From Clostridiales bacterium (GTDB lineage: Bacteria > Bacillota > Clostridia > Christensenellales > Aristaeellaceae): DNA of 64,000 bases. Where the stretch lies: contig JAAYIN010000011.1 in NCBI GenBank assembly GCA_012523405.1, forward strand, positions 1 to 64,000, in the 5' to 3' direction. Under the pieces are notes generated by a model. It saw nothing but the letters and a program-made list of their open reading frames with translations. It searched no databases and was not told where the DNA came from. Positions 16,857 through 26,086 of this stretch are shown piece after piece; position 1 is the first letter of the stretch, and each line of letters opens with the position of its first letter. Position numbers and translations under genes: made by a program.

Positions 16857-17951
16857 CTATGGCCGAAAATATCGCTCCGCGTCATTTCGATCGGTTAGCT
16901 CAGCGATATCATACCATATTGCATTTGCTTTCTTCGCCTGCTGGGCAATGAGTTGACTATAGGAAGTTTCCGAAATAGCAGCGCCGTTGCTATAATAGTT
17001 GGTACCGCCTGAGCTTGCTGATTCGCAGTAAACGATTGGTTTGATCGTGTATCCATTCTGATTGAGTTCGAGCGTGCCATACCCTGAGTCAGACGCGCCG
17101 CTGGAAAAAGAAAACGAGCCGTCTAATTTCAGATCTCCAAAGCCACGGTATGGTATGTCAAACCCGTAAATGCGCCCGTTGAGATAATCAAATATCTCAT
17201 AGCCGTAATCGTACTCATTTCCATCCGCACGTAGCGAGACGATAACTTCCACGCTGCCATCTGCATCCAGATCGACCGTGGCGAACGCGGGAAACGTTAA
17301 AGGCAAACCATCATAACCGCTGTTGAGCTTCCCAAGATACATGCTGGAATTCTCCGATACATTGAAGAATTCCAGTTCATTGTGTAAGACAAGGTTGTAT
17401 AGGCTCGCCTCATCTTGCGCCTCTGCGGGAATGGGAGCGCCTGAACTCTCTTCCATGGTGATGTACTCCGTCATGACATAGCCGGTGAAATCATCGCCAT
17501 GAATATAGTACCAATGCGTTGCCGTCTCCCCCATGATGGTCACGGCATCATTGTCGTTGAGCGTCCTGCCCTGCTCGCCCTGCGTGGAGGGGGTGGCGCG
17601 TACATTCACCACGCCTTTTGTATGAATCACGCCAATGGGTTGCTGGGTTTGAACGCTCAGCACCCCAGTCCCCCAGCGCAAATATTCGGACTTGATATAA
17701 CCCCTTTCAGCGCCAATGGCAACCTTCACCCATTCCTGCGTGGGGTCAGAGTAGCAGACTAACCCCGTGCCTGTAAAATACAAGCCAAGCGACGCGGCAG
17801 CGGTGGAAGGCTCGGCTCTGAGGTGCACTTTGCTTGCATTGCCCGCATCAATGAGCGCAAGCGTTGAGGTTGAACTCGTCTCAGCCATGCCGACATTGAT
17901 GCATAGCGCAAAGCAAAACAGACTGAGAACAAGCGAAATAATCCTTTTCAT
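16857..17951 (-). CDS. Secreted SH3-domain protein with C-terminal repeat-like domain
   Basis: 364 residues. A signal peptide covers residues 1-23 (ends VGMAE). Two bacterial SH3 domains follow, at about 35-100 (VHLRAEPS...YIKSEYL) and 105-170 (VVNVRATPS...YVMTEYI); such domains bind cell-wall peptides. The C-terminal half (VDLDADGSVEVIVSL, YGYEIFDYLNGRIYGF) looks like the FG-GAP/VCBS-type lipoprotein domain that measures or displays values, with no enzyme motif. It is transcribed alone. A wall-associated accessory role is likely; the exact function is unknown. Confidence 0.7.
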   Translation of the reverse strand: MKRIISLVLSLFCFALCINVGMAETSSTSTLALIDAGNASKVHLRAEPSTAAASLGLYFTGTGLVCYSDPTQEWVKVAIGAERGYIKSEYLRWGTGVLSVQTQQPIGVIHTKGVVNVRATPSTQGEQGRTLNDNDAVTIMGETATHWYYIHGDDFTGYVMTEYITMEESSGAPIPAEAQDEASLYNLVLHNELEFFNVSENSSMYLGKLNSGYDGLPLTFPAFATVDLDADGSVEVIVSLRADGNEYDYGYEIFDYLNGRIYGFDIPYRGFGDLKLDGSFSFSSGASDSGYGTLELNQNGYTIKPIVYCESASSGGTNYYSNGAAISETSYSQLIAQQAKKANAIWYDIAELTDRNDAERYFRP

Positions 17952-18166
17952 ATTGAGATCTCCTTATCCAGTAGGTACAGTTGTGCCTTTATTCACTGAT
18001 GTAACGAATGACAGAATGAAAATATTCCTTCTTTTTCCAATTTTGGTAATATGGGATATAGTATAGCAGCATACGGCTGGTATGCTGCATGATTTGCTAA
18101 GGTTCATAAACCGTATCATTACCTGCACTGCATGAAGCATTTTAAGCACTGTTTACGTTTTATTCA

Positions 18167-18195
18167 TTGCATATGCTCACTTGATTTGCTATAGT
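18167..18195 (+). promoter_or_regulatory. Promoter of the HPr-like/mgsA operon
   Basis: TTGCAT (18167-18172), 17-base spacer, TATAGT (18190-18195), 75 bases before the first start codon. No other feature was seen in the 318-base gap between 17951 and 18270. Confidence 0.55.
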
Positions 18196-18269
18196 AATAA
18201 ATGGTAGACAGTTCACTTATATAAAGCTAACAAGCGTATGTAGCCCATAACATAAATCGAGGTGTAATT

Positions 18270-18518
18270 ATGAAGGAAGTACTGGTAAGCTTGCCAACCG
18301 TACAGCAAGTACAGCAATTTGTTAACACACTTGCTCCACTTCAGGGCGATTTCGAGCTGACATCTGACCAATACGTGCTTGATGCACGTTCGCTCATGGG
18401 AATCTTTGGTTTTGACCTAACCAAGCCGATTAGCTTAAAAATTTACAATGATAATACTGCGAATATGGAAGCAATTAAGCCTTTCATCGTTGATAATGGA
18501 GGAAATACAAATGAATAA
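18270..18518 (+). CDS. HPr/Crh-like regulatory protein without the PTS histidine
   Basis: 82 residues with the HPr fold signature: KEVLVSL at the start and LDARSLMGIFGFDL in the middle, where Ser41 aligns with the regulatory Ser46 of HPr. The active-site His15 motif (HARPA) is replaced by TVQQVQQF, so it cannot carry phosphate from PEP to sugars. That matches the logic of Bacillus Crh, which is controlled only through the serine by HPr kinase. It overlaps mgsA by 8 bases and would be co-translated with it. Crh is known to bind and inhibit methylglyoxal synthase in B. subtilis, which makes this arrangement meaningful. Confidence 0.8.
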   Translation: MKEVLVSLPTVQQVQQFVNTLAPLQGDFELTSDQYVLDARSLMGIFGFDLTKPISLKIYNDNTANMEAIKPFIVDNGGNTNE

Positions 18519-18981
18519 TGAATTTATTACGCTTACCATCGGTAGGCAAAAGAACGTTGCTTTGATTGCTCATGATGGCAAGAAGAAAGAAATGCTGGAA
18601 TGGTGTGACTGGAATAAAAAACTATTGGCAAAGCACTTCCTGTGCGGAACAGGTACTACTGCCGCAATGATCACAGCTAGGACCGGCTTGCCCGTGCGCG
18701 CATATAATAGCGGTCCGCTTGGCGGCGATCAGCAAATCGGCGCCAAGATCGTTGAGGGTGCGATTGATTTTATCGTCTTCTTCTCCGATCCCCTATCTGC
18801 ACAGCCGCATGATCCTGACGTAAAGGCTCTGCTTCGTATCGCAGGCGTCTATGATATTCCGATCGCAACCAATAAAGCTTCCGCTGATTTCATGATTACC
18901 TCGCCCCTTATGGACGATCCATACGAGCACGAAGTTATCAATTTTCAAAGAACAGTGGAAATCCGAAGCCAAACATTATAA
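18511..18981 (+). CDS. mgsA: Methylglyoxal synthase
   Basis: 156 residues. It converts dihydroxyacetone phosphate to methylglyoxal and phosphate in the cytoplasm, a bypass used when phosphorylated sugars build up. Visible motifs are ALIAHDGKKKEM near the N-terminus, GTGTTA (phosphate binding), SGPLGGDQQIG and FFSDPLSAQPHDPDVKALLRIA, with the catalytic Asp in the GGDQQ loop. The ATG at 18511 has GGAGG upstream; the frame extension to 18448 is not used. It overlaps the HPr-like gene, suggesting joint control. Confidence 0.95.
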   Translation: MNNEFITLTIGRQKNVALIAHDGKKKEMLEWCDWNKKLLAKHFLCGTGTTAAMITARTGLPVRAYNSGPLGGDQQIGAKIVEGAIDFIVFFSDPLSAQPHDPDVKALLRIAGVYDIPIATNKASADFMITSPLMDDPYEHEVINFQRTVEIRSQTL

Positions 18982-19003
18982 TTCACACAATTGCACATTT
19001 TTT

Positions 19004-19048
19004 GGCAAGATGCTCACAATCCGTTGTTGCATCTTGTCATCTTTTTTA
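19004..19048 (+). terminator. Terminator after mgsA
   Basis: GCAAGATGC (19005-19013) pairs with GCATCTTG (19029-19036), followed by a T-rich tail with six consecutive T. Confidence 0.7.
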
Positions 19049-19159
19049 TTTTCCGTCAGATATCATGCATTCCTTTTGCATTTTCGGTTTCAATTGGCGG
19101 ATGATTGCTGTATACTACCTATGTTAGACCCATCTAATAAAAATACTAGGAGGCATATC

Positions 19160-19717
19160 ATGAGTTCTAAGAACATTCGTAAAATGGTCACCACTGCCAT
19201 CCTGATTGCACTTACCGTTGTATTCCAGCTTATGCGGCCCATGCTTGGCGGTGCAGGGAATCCTGTATCCACCTACATCATCGGTTCGCTTGTCAATCTA
19301 TGCCTAATCATCGCTGCATGCGTTATGGGTATGTGGAGCGGCCTTGCAGTTGCCATCATCACGCCAATCATTGCCATGTGGCAAGGTCAAGCTGTACTCA
19401 TCATGGTTCCATGGATCATGGCAGGTAATGCAGCACTAGTCGTTTGCTTTGTGCTCTTTGGAAAGAATGGCGAAGGCAAAACAAGCAAGGATTGGATTCG
19501 TTTCATGGCAGTAGGCGTTATCGCCGCATTGATCAAATATGTGATCATCACGCTAGGCACGACCTTCATGATGTCATCAACTCAAGGGAAGCAGTTCTCT
19601 GTTGCCATCGGACTAGCTGCCAGCAAGCAGATTCAGCAGGTTGTCACGGCGATCGTCGGTACCTTCATCGCTAAGCTTGTCATCCTCGCATTGCCAGCAA
19701 GCATTAAGGAATTCTAA
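19160..19717 (+). CDS. ECF transporter substrate-binding (S) component
   Basis: 185 residues, about six membrane helices, with the short basic N-terminus and alanine-rich first helix typical of ECF S components (KMVTTAILIALTVVFQLM). AGGAGG precedes the ATG at 19160; the longer frame from 19010 has no such site. The vitamin or metal it binds cannot be told. With no ATPase or EcfT beside it, it would use the shared EcfA1-EcfA2-EcfT module encoded at 38650-41161 (group II arrangement). Confidence 0.8.
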   Translation: MSSKNIRKMVTTAILIALTVVFQLMRPMLGGAGNPVSTYIIGSLVNLCLIIAACVMGMWSGLAVAIITPIIAMWQGQAVLIMVPWIMAGNAALVVCFVLFGKNGEGKTSKDWIRFMAVGVIAALIKYVIITLGTTFMMSSTQGKQFSVAIGLAASKQIQQVVTAIVGTFIAKLVILALPASIKEF

Positions 19718-19735
19718 TTAATTCATTAACTGCAT

Positions 19736-19785
19736 AAAAAGCACCCCCACCCGCTATTCGATGAATACGGGTGGGGGTGTTGTTT
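19736..19785. terminator. Bidirectional terminator between converging genes
   Basis: A GC-rich 13-base stem (CACCCCCACCCG with CGGGTGGGGGTG) flanked by A and T runs, serving both the S component and the peptidoglycan-binding protein gene. Confidence 0.85.
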
Positions 19786-19802
19786 GATCTCATATTCTTT
19801 GA

Positions 19803-22391
19803 TTAGCTGCCTGCACGCTTGAGCGTTGCAGCCCATCCAAGTTCGATTTCCCTCTGATGCTTTGTTGCATACGGTCCGATTGCCGTAACCTGACTCTCGG
19901 TACGTGGGAAGTGGATGCAAAGGTGACCATCAAAATTGTTGTTTCTGATATGCGACGGTGAGTGCGGGTAATTATGAGTAGATGCCATATAGACACGCCC
20001 ATCGCTAAATACCACCCATACAGCCTTCGCCGTCCATGTGGCCTTACCGCCAAATGCTTTGTTCATGTTTGCCGTATCTGCCGCGGTGAGAGGCTCTGCG
20101 TCAGCATGCGCTCCAAGGCTAAACATGTTGACCTGCCAACTGATGCCAGTGACAAAATCATATACGGTTGCATTTGGATAGAGCTTGCAGCGAGCCCTCA
20201 CTTCTGTATACCAGTTTGCGTAACGCACGTTTGCTGCGCTTACAGTGTTGCTTGACACGCTTGGCGCTCCTGCGGTGGTCGTTGTACTGGCAGAGCCGCC
20301 GGACGACACTGCGGACTGATTATTGAGCTTGCTGAGTGTATCTGAGCCTGCGATACCATCTGCCGTTAGGCTGTTCGCCTTTTGGAACGCGATCAGCGCC
20401 AAACTTGTCTCAACGCCGAACTTGCCATCTGCGCTGCCCTTTAGGTAACCCAGTGCAACAAGTCTGCTTTGCAATGTCTTAACTTCATCGCCAACCGCAC
20501 CAAACTTAATGGAGGTTGAGCTTGTCACTGTGTTTGTCACAACGGTTTTTCCATTGAGTGCAGCTAGTGTGAGTGTTCCCGCAACGCCATCACGATCGAG
20601 GCTATTGGCGCGTTGGAATGAAATCAGCGCCTTCTTGGTGATGATGCCGAAGATTCCATCCGCCTGACCTGTCAAATACCCAAGCTCAATCAGCTTGTTT
20701 TGCAGCGTGCTGACCTCTGCACCTGTGCTGCCATATCTCAGTGCTGTATTGACTTCAGTTTCTAATATGGCTGTCTTTGCAATCGCAAGACCGCTATAAA
20801 GTGCACTCTGCGTTAGGAAGCCGGCCTTGCCGTCTACCTTAAGCGCGTTAGCACTCTGGAATTCACGTACAGCTGTGATATCATCGGTTAGATATACACC
20901 ATCCAAACGCGAAGTATAGTATCCAAGCTCTTGCAGCTTTGTCTGCAATTTCAGCACGACATCTCCGCGTGTACCTGCCATGATGATAATGGCATTTTCT
21001 TCCGTAAGCGTATCTTCCAGCGGCGCTTGCGTAACAATCGGCATTGCTGTTGCTATCGCATACACTGCATTGATACCAAAGAGCACTGTGCGGGTAACAG
21101 GACCGCATACGCCATCCGCTTCGATGGAGCTCTTCTTTTGGAATGCCTTAAGTGCACTCTCACTGGCTTCGTTGAATGTACCTGTGATCTTGCCCGTGTA
21201 GTAACCTAGTTCCTGCAAACGCTGCTGTACTAAAGTAGCATCGTCACTCTTGTCGCCGCGGCGAACCGCGCCCGTTGGAGGTGCTAGCGTCGGTGCAGGC
21301 GTTGGTGTAACAATCGCACTTGCGCCCAATGCTATGCTGCTATATAGAATCTCTTGATAAGTTGCATCCATGATGCCGCTCTCAACTAGACTGTGCTTCG
21401 CTTGGAAATCTTTGATGGCAGCCACCGTTGCTTTATCGCAAGTGCCTGTTACATCGCCGCTATAGTAGCCAAGCTCCTTGAGCCTAATTTGAAGCGTATT
21501 GACCGCCTCGCCTACCGAGTTTTCTTTGATCGTTGCGCCTGCGACCGGTGCGAGTGTCTTTACATACTGGCGGTAACCCTTTGTGTCCTTGGGGGTACCA
21601 TCATAAATCAGCACCTGCATAGCCGGGGTCACGATTCCGTCTTGTGTATATCCATTCCTCTTTTGGAATGTCTTCACAGCATCAGCTGTCACCGTGCCAT
21701 ATTTTCCGTCAACACTGCCAGTATAAAAGCCCAGCTCTGTCAATGCGGATTGTATTGCAGTCACTTCAACGCCCACGCTGCCGCTTTGGAGTATATTGAA
21801 CTTCTCGCTGCCGGCTTGGGGAGCTGCCGTGCCCTTAGGGATTGGCGTTGGCATTGCTGCAAGATTGATATTGCTTGCTAGAACATAGCCTGTCTTCCCA
21901 TTATACTTCACCTTGGCAAAGCCATTATCAGTCAGGCTTTGGACTGTCACAACCGCATCAGGCAGCAGAGACATCGTTACCTCGGCATCCACCTTCGCCT
22001 TTTTGCGCATCTTTACAGTCGAAATAACTGTCGTATCATATGGATACGCAGTTACAGCAGGAGGTGCCTGCATGGTGAGACCAGGCTCAGGGGTTGTATC
22101 AGGAGAGGGATCGGTGCCATCGATGAATTTCTTCATCGCATAGCCTGTTTTCCCATCAAATTCAACCTTATAATAGTTGCCTGTGACTCCTAGGATTTTC
22201 ACCGTATCACCAGCTTGGATTTTCTTGATGATCGTTGATGTCGAATTTGCGCGTTTGCGCAGATTCACATCATCCATACTGGTTGTACCATACGGATAGC
22301 TGGCTGCAAAAGCAGACCCCGCAAGTGGCAATAATAATGCCGTAATGAGAATAACCGCCAGCAGTCGTGCTCCTATTTTTCGTATCTTCAT
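19803..22391 (-). CDS. Secreted protein with two SH3 and six peptidoglycan-binding repeats
   Basis: 862 residues. Signal peptide 1-30 (LPLAGSAFAAS). Two SH3 domains lie at about 35-90 and 115-175. Six PG_binding_1 repeats follow, each about 65 residues with a VxxLQxxLxELGYYxGxxDGxFGxxTxxAxxxFQ pattern, separated by Pro/Thr linkers. The C-terminal 130 residues (WYTEVRARCKLYPNATVYDF...GHLCIHF) form a domain I recall at the end of similar clostridial wall proteins; HLCIHF recalls the HxxxC of L,D-transpeptidases but this is not certain. A wall-binding or wall-remodelling role, possibly linked to spores, is likely. Confidence 0.78.
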   Translation of the reverse strand: MKIRKIGARLLAVILITALLLPLAGSAFAASYPYGTTSMDDVNLRKRANSTSTIIKKIQAGDTVKILGVTGNYYKVEFDGKTGYAMKKFIDGTDPSPDTTPEPGLTMQAPPAVTAYPYDTTVISTVKMRKKAKVDAEVTMSLLPDAVVTVQSLTDNGFAKVKYNGKTGYVLASNINLAAMPTPIPKGTAAPQAGSEKFNILQSGSVGVEVTAIQSALTELGFYTGSVDGKYGTVTADAVKTFQKRNGYTQDGIVTPAMQVLIYDGTPKDTKGYRQYVKTLAPVAGATIKENSVGEAVNTLQIRLKELGYYSGDVTGTCDKATVAAIKDFQAKHSLVESGIMDATYQEILYSSIALGASAIVTPTPAPTLAPPTGAVRRGDKSDDATLVQQRLQELGYYTGKITGTFNEASESALKAFQKKSSIEADGVCGPVTRTVLFGINAVYAIATAMPIVTQAPLEDTLTEENAIIIMAGTRGDVVLKLQTKLQELGYYTSRLDGVYLTDDITAVREFQSANALKVDGKAGFLTQSALYSGLAIAKTAILETEVNTALRYGSTGAEVSTLQNKLIELGYLTGQADGIFGIITKKALISFQRANSLDRDGVAGTLTLAALNGKTVVTNTVTSSTSIKFGAVGDEVKTLQSRLVALGYLKGSADGKFGVETSLALIAFQKANSLTADGIAGSDTLSKLNNQSAVSSGGSASTTTTAGAPSVSSNTVSAANVRYANWYTEVRARCKLYPNATVYDFVTGISWQVNMFSLGAHADAEPLTAADTANMNKAFGGKATWTAKAVWVVFSDGRVYMASTHNYPHSPSHIRNNNFDGHLCIHFPRTESQVTAIGPYATKHQREIELGWAATLKRAGS

Positions 22392-22504
22392 CTACAATAC
22401 CCTCCACAGGCAATAATGGTATGTTACATAGATTTCCAAAGTTATTGTATGGCAAATTGTTAAATATGTCAAGTTATATTGTCATATTCGTGTAACATTC
22501 CGTA

Positions 22505-23215
22505 TTATTTCTTTTTTATAGGCTTTTCTATGGGTTGAACCTTTACTTTTTTGAATCTCTTCATCTTTTTGCGTATGTATTCTTCCACTTCCGTCATCTC
22601 TCCAATTGGACAGGAAACAGCCAGTGCTTGCCAAAATGTGGGCTTAAAAAACAGTATGGTAAACCCTTGATGCCAGATGCGCACACGTCTTACTTCCTGC
22701 CATGGAATGTAGATGAGTCTGATGAGTGTCAGGCCTTCCAATTTGGGACGCTGATCATCCTCCAAGAGCGCAATGGACTGTGATGTGAGGAAACGCGAGT
22801 ATAATTGCAAATCGCTCGGGTCAGGCAAATAAGTACGCGCCCATACGCCCTGCTTATCAAATAGGTAATGAACGCGCTCCGCGCCTTGAATGTAGAGAAG
22901 CACGAGGATCAATAGCAGCATCACCCCAAGCACTCCTAGAAGTGTCCAGAAAAAGCCTTGCGAAAAAAGCGCATTCACGCCCTCGCTTCCCCCTGCGATC
23001 GCTTCCACGGTCACAGCGATAATGAGCACGAGCATAAGCACCGGAAGTCCTATGCGCAAAACCTGATTCCATGCAAACCAATCCTTGACAGGTCTGCGCA
23101 CAACGCCAAATGAAATCTGTTCTCCAATTTTCGTGAGTTTACCGCCGCAATGAGGACAAGTTTCTCCAATTGGCGTCTCTGTTTTGCATTTCTTACAGTA
23201 ATTTACTAGAGGCAT
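22505..23215 (-). CDS. Zinc-ribbon membrane protein of unknown function
   Basis: 236 residues from the chosen ATG (the frame also allows 23242). An N-terminal zinc ribbon (CKKCKTETPIGETCPHCGG) is followed by two membrane helices (near residues 58-80 and 95-120) and a cytoplasmic domain ending in a very basic tail (KKMKRFKKVKVQPIEKPIKKK). I do not recognise the soluble domain. Such zinc-ribbon/two-helix proteins are widespread in Clostridia with no assigned role. Confidence 0.65.
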   Translation of the reverse strand: MPLVNYCKKCKTETPIGETCPHCGGKLTKIGEQISFGVVRRPVKDWFAWNQVLRIGLPVLMLVLIIAVTVEAIAGGSEGVNALFSQGFFWTLLGVLGVMLLLILVLLYIQGAERVHYLFDKQGVWARTYLPDPSDLQLYSRFLTSQSIALLEDDQRPKLEGLTLIRLIYIPWQEVRRVRIWHQGFTILFFKPTFWQALAVSCPIGEMTEVEEYIRKKMKRFKKVKVQPIEKPIKKK

Positions 23216-23405
23216 ATTCCTACCCTTTCTCTGCTTAGTCATCCTTCAGCATGCAAATTCAGCATTTCAGTCAACAAAAACAAGCATTCATAGGCTGATT
23301 GATGAGCATAGGTGAAGTTTTCATTTGCGATTCAAGTCATATTAGGCAATTTATGGTCTTTTCGTTCATAGGGTGTAGGGAGAACATCTTCGAAAGGAGA
23401 AACCT

Positions 23406-24314
23406 ATGAATCAAGAAGGCAACACAACAGGCACAATTTGTGCAGAGGAATACGTCGTCAAGCGAGGCGATAGTTTCTATCTGATCGCTCACAAGCTCGG
23501 TGTACCGCTCAGGGATCTACTCGCCGCCAATCGCGACATCCATCCCGCACGCTTAATGGTAGGCGACGTTCTATGTATCCCCCGCGAGGAGGATGACAGT
23601 GCGCAAAGCGGCGGACTCGGTTCAACAACGACAACCCAAAGCGGCACAACAAGCGGAAGCAGCACATCCAATAGCAGCAGCGCCAATTCCGGCACCACTA
23701 CCACGGTTACGCCTATCCCCTCCACGGGCAGCACAGGTAGCGGTACCACAGGAGCAACAACCACTGAAACCACACAGAGCGTAGCTACACAAGGCAGCAC
23801 AGGCAATGCCGCTGGTACAACCGGCACTACCGGCATGACAGGCGTTACTGGCACAACTGGCGCTACTGGTATGACAGGCATTATAGGCACCACAGGGGCT
23901 ACAGGCTCAACGGGCTCAACTGGCGCTACAGGTGCAACTGGCGCAACGGGCGGCACCGTTGGAATCTCGACGCTGCCCGGTCTCATTGTCGATTGTCCCC
24001 TTGAGCAGCAATGGGTAGTGCAGTCTGGGCAAACGGTATCTGACATTCAGCTCAATAGTCTTGTCAGCCGTAATACGCTGGCTTCTGCCAATCCCGCCAT
24101 CAATCTTGACACGCTCAGCACAGGACAAACCATTTGCGTGCCTCCAGAGAACATCCCATGTGCATTACCGGCCACCTACATACTCTGCGAAGGGGAAACG
24201 CTCGAAGCGGTCGCCGTTCGCTTTAATTTGCCCGTTGCAAGTCTGCTTCGCGCAAATCCGTGCCTAGCACCTCAAGACTTTGAGGAAGGCGTTACCATCG
24301 TGCTTCCCAAGTAA
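23406..24314 (+). CDS. LysM protein with collagen-like Gly-X-Thr repeats
   Basis: 302 residues, no signal peptide. Residues 14-60 form a LysM domain ([24 protein letters not shown]). A Ser/Thr/Gly-rich stretch runs from 65 to 190, its second half a collagen-like tract of G-X-T triplets ([10 protein letters not shown] type). Two more LysM domains follow (about 205-250 and 255-302). AAAGGAG precedes the ATG. The lack of a signal peptide and the layout resemble LysM and collagen-like spore coat or exosporium proteins, which reach the spore from the mother cell. That role is inferred. The tract is prone to length change between strains. Confidence 0.75.
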   Translation: MNQEGNTTGTICAEEYVVKRGDSFYLIAHKLGVPLRDLLAANRDIHPARLMVGDVLCIPREEDDSAQSGGLGSTTTTQSGTTSGSSTSNSSSANSGTTTTVTPIPSTGSTGSGTTGATTTETTQSVATQGSTGNAAGTTGTTGMTGVTGTTGATGMTGIIGTTGATGSTGSTGATGATGATGGTVGISTLPGLIVDCPLEQQWVVQSGQTVSDIQLNSLVSRNTLASANPAINLDTLSTGQTICVPPENIPCALPATYILCEGETLEAVAVRFNLPVASLLRANPCLAPQDFEEGVTIVLPK

Positions 24315-24316
24315 TC

Positions 24317-26086
24317 TTATACCGCTTCGCTCACCAAGCGATTGACAAGCCGCTCTACATACTGCTTTGCAGCTTGCGCTCCTATGAGCGCATCGGTTTG
24401 CGTTTGAGGTTCATCGCCCATCAGCCCGACAAACTGACTGACCTTGAGCCCCAGCGCATCCTGCACATCCTGATCGCTGCCGCCCTTGGATACCAGATAG
24501 TAGCATAGGATCGAGTCTGTCTGCCCCATGCGGTGTGCACGGTCCTCGGCTTGGCTGTGCACAGCAGGTGACCAGTCCAGTTCTCCAAACACCACACAGC
24601 TCGCTCGCTGCAAGTTAAGACCCGCAGCTGCCCGAAGTGAAATGCAACAAATGTTTGTTCGTCCCGTCATGAAGCGTTCGACAGAGCGCTCCTTCATGGC
24701 GGGCGTTTCGCGTCCAGTGATGAAAGCCGGCGAGAAGGAATGCAGTTCTTTCTTGAAGATATCCATCACCTGATGATGATGGGCAAACAGGAGAACTTTT
24801 TCTTCTGCATCCAATAAAGCGCGAACAAACTGAGCCACATAGGGCGCTTTGGCAATGCCTGATGCCTGCCGTTCACTGCGCTCGATTTCCATTTCCCAAA
24901 GTGCTCGCTGCGATCCATTCACATCGTCCGTCATATGCCTAAGCTGAAATATCGTTTCCGCAACGGGCTGCATCAATCTCTTATATACCGCATCATCGCT
25001 GTCAATCGTCATGACCAGACGGCGCTTGGGCGGCAGGTCTTTGAGCACCTCGTTTTTCGTGCGGCGCAGCATAATGCCTTCTGAGCGAAGCCGCTCACCC
25101 AGCAAATCAGGCTTAGCAACAATCTGGTTGCCATACCCATAGCACCACTCGCGCGTAAAGCTGTCATAGTCGCCAAGCAGGTGAAAATCCAGAATGTTAA
25201 TGACATTCCAAATCTCTGCGCCCTTGTTGTATATCGGCGTCCCCGAAAGACCCACCACGCGCTGTGCACCCTCTGCGAGGAGGCTTGCTGCCGAATACTT
25301 CTCCGTACCGCTTCTGCGAAGCTCTTGAATCTCATCAAAGATCACGGTTGGTATGCCCATTTCTGGCAGTGCTTCCTTCCAGCCGCGAAGCAGCAGATAA
25401 TGCATCAGATAAATATCCGCCGCCGGCAATTGATAAGGCGTAAGCCCTCTGATCACATGCACGGCAAGGGGCTCGCCATTTGGTTTTTTGACGAATCGAT
25501 CAATTTCGTTTTCCCAGTTACGCATCAAATGCGGCGGTGCAATGATAATGGCAGGGTACTCCCCTGTTTCAGATAGCATCGCCAATGCCTGTACGGTCTT
25601 ACCAAGACCCATTTCATCCGCAAGCAAACAACGCTCCGTACGAAGCAGAAAACCAAGCCCTTCCTCCTGAAACGAAGTGAGCTTGCCCATAAAGGTTGTG
25701 GGGTTGGGCGCAACGCGCTCTGGCATGCGAAAAGCGAGCTCCCGCTTGACCACGTACTCCCGCGCCTCTGCCAATGCCGCTTCCCACCTCGAGATATCCT
25801 GTTTCTTTACGATCAGCGGGTAGCGAAGCATCAGCCAGTTGAGGTCCCCAACAATTCGCCTATGTGCAGTAAAACGCGCCTCTCCCCTACGGTTTGTATC
25901 CGTCCCGGGAAATAGACGCTTGCACAGTTCCGTCACCGTTGGATCGCCCTTTACCGTCCAGCATTTACGCCGCTTGTTAAAGCTAAGTACACCATAAGTG
26001 CGCTGGTTTTGCTCACTCTCCGTCTGTGCACCATTTGTATCCATCAGGTACGGAGGGATCAGCGAATATTCATTTCCATCGTTCAA
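24317..26086 (-). CDS. SNF2-family helicase/ATPase
   Basis: About 589 residues. In the 603-codon open frame the motifs are Walker A DEMGLGKTVQ (171-180), DEIQ at 265-268 (in place of the usual DEAH), SGTP at 295-298, and motif VI QAEDRAHRMGQ near 540. It remodels or translocates on double-stranded DNA using ATP. Upstream ATGs at 26128 and 26104 lack ribosome sites; a TTG at 26086 follows GGGGGG and overlaps the nuclease stop as TTGA, so it is the best start. The short insert-free form resembles SMARCAL1-like and phage SNF2 enzymes. It is coupled to a PD-(D/E)XK nuclease. Confidence 0.85.
   Translation of the reverse strand: MNDGNEYSLIPPYLMDTNGAQTESEQNQRTYGVLSFNKRRKCWTVKGDPTVTELCKRLFPGTDTNRRGEARFTAHRRIVGDLNWLMLRYPLIVKKQDISRWEAALAEAREYVVKRELAFRMPERVAPNPTTFMGKLTSFQEEGLGFLLRTERCLLADEMGLGKTVQALAMLSETGEYPAIIIAPPHLMRNWENEIDRFVKKPNGEPLAVHVIRGLTPYQLPAADIYLMHYLLLRGWKEALPEMGIPTVIFDEIQELRRSGTEKYSAASLLAEGAQRVVGLSGTPIYNKGAEIWNVINILDFHLLGDYDSFTREWCYGYGNQIVAKPDLLGERLRSEGIMLRRTKNEVLKDLPPKRRLVMTIDSDDAVYKRLMQPVAETIFQLRHMTDDVNGSQRALWEMEIERSERQASGIAKAPYVAQFVRALLDAEEKVLLFAHHHQVMDIFKKELHSFSPAFITGRETPAMKERSVERFMTGRTNICCISLRAAAGLNLQRASCVVFGELDWSPAVHSQAEDRAHRMGQTDSILCYYLVSKGGSDQDVQDALGLKVSQFVGLMGDEPQTQTDALIGAQAAKQYVERLVNRLVSEAV

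Noticed and set aside
23489-24046. 185-codon minus-strand frame rich in Val and Pro
   Set aside because: Antisense of the Gly-X-Thr repeat tract; composition is a mirror of the repeat, not a real protein.
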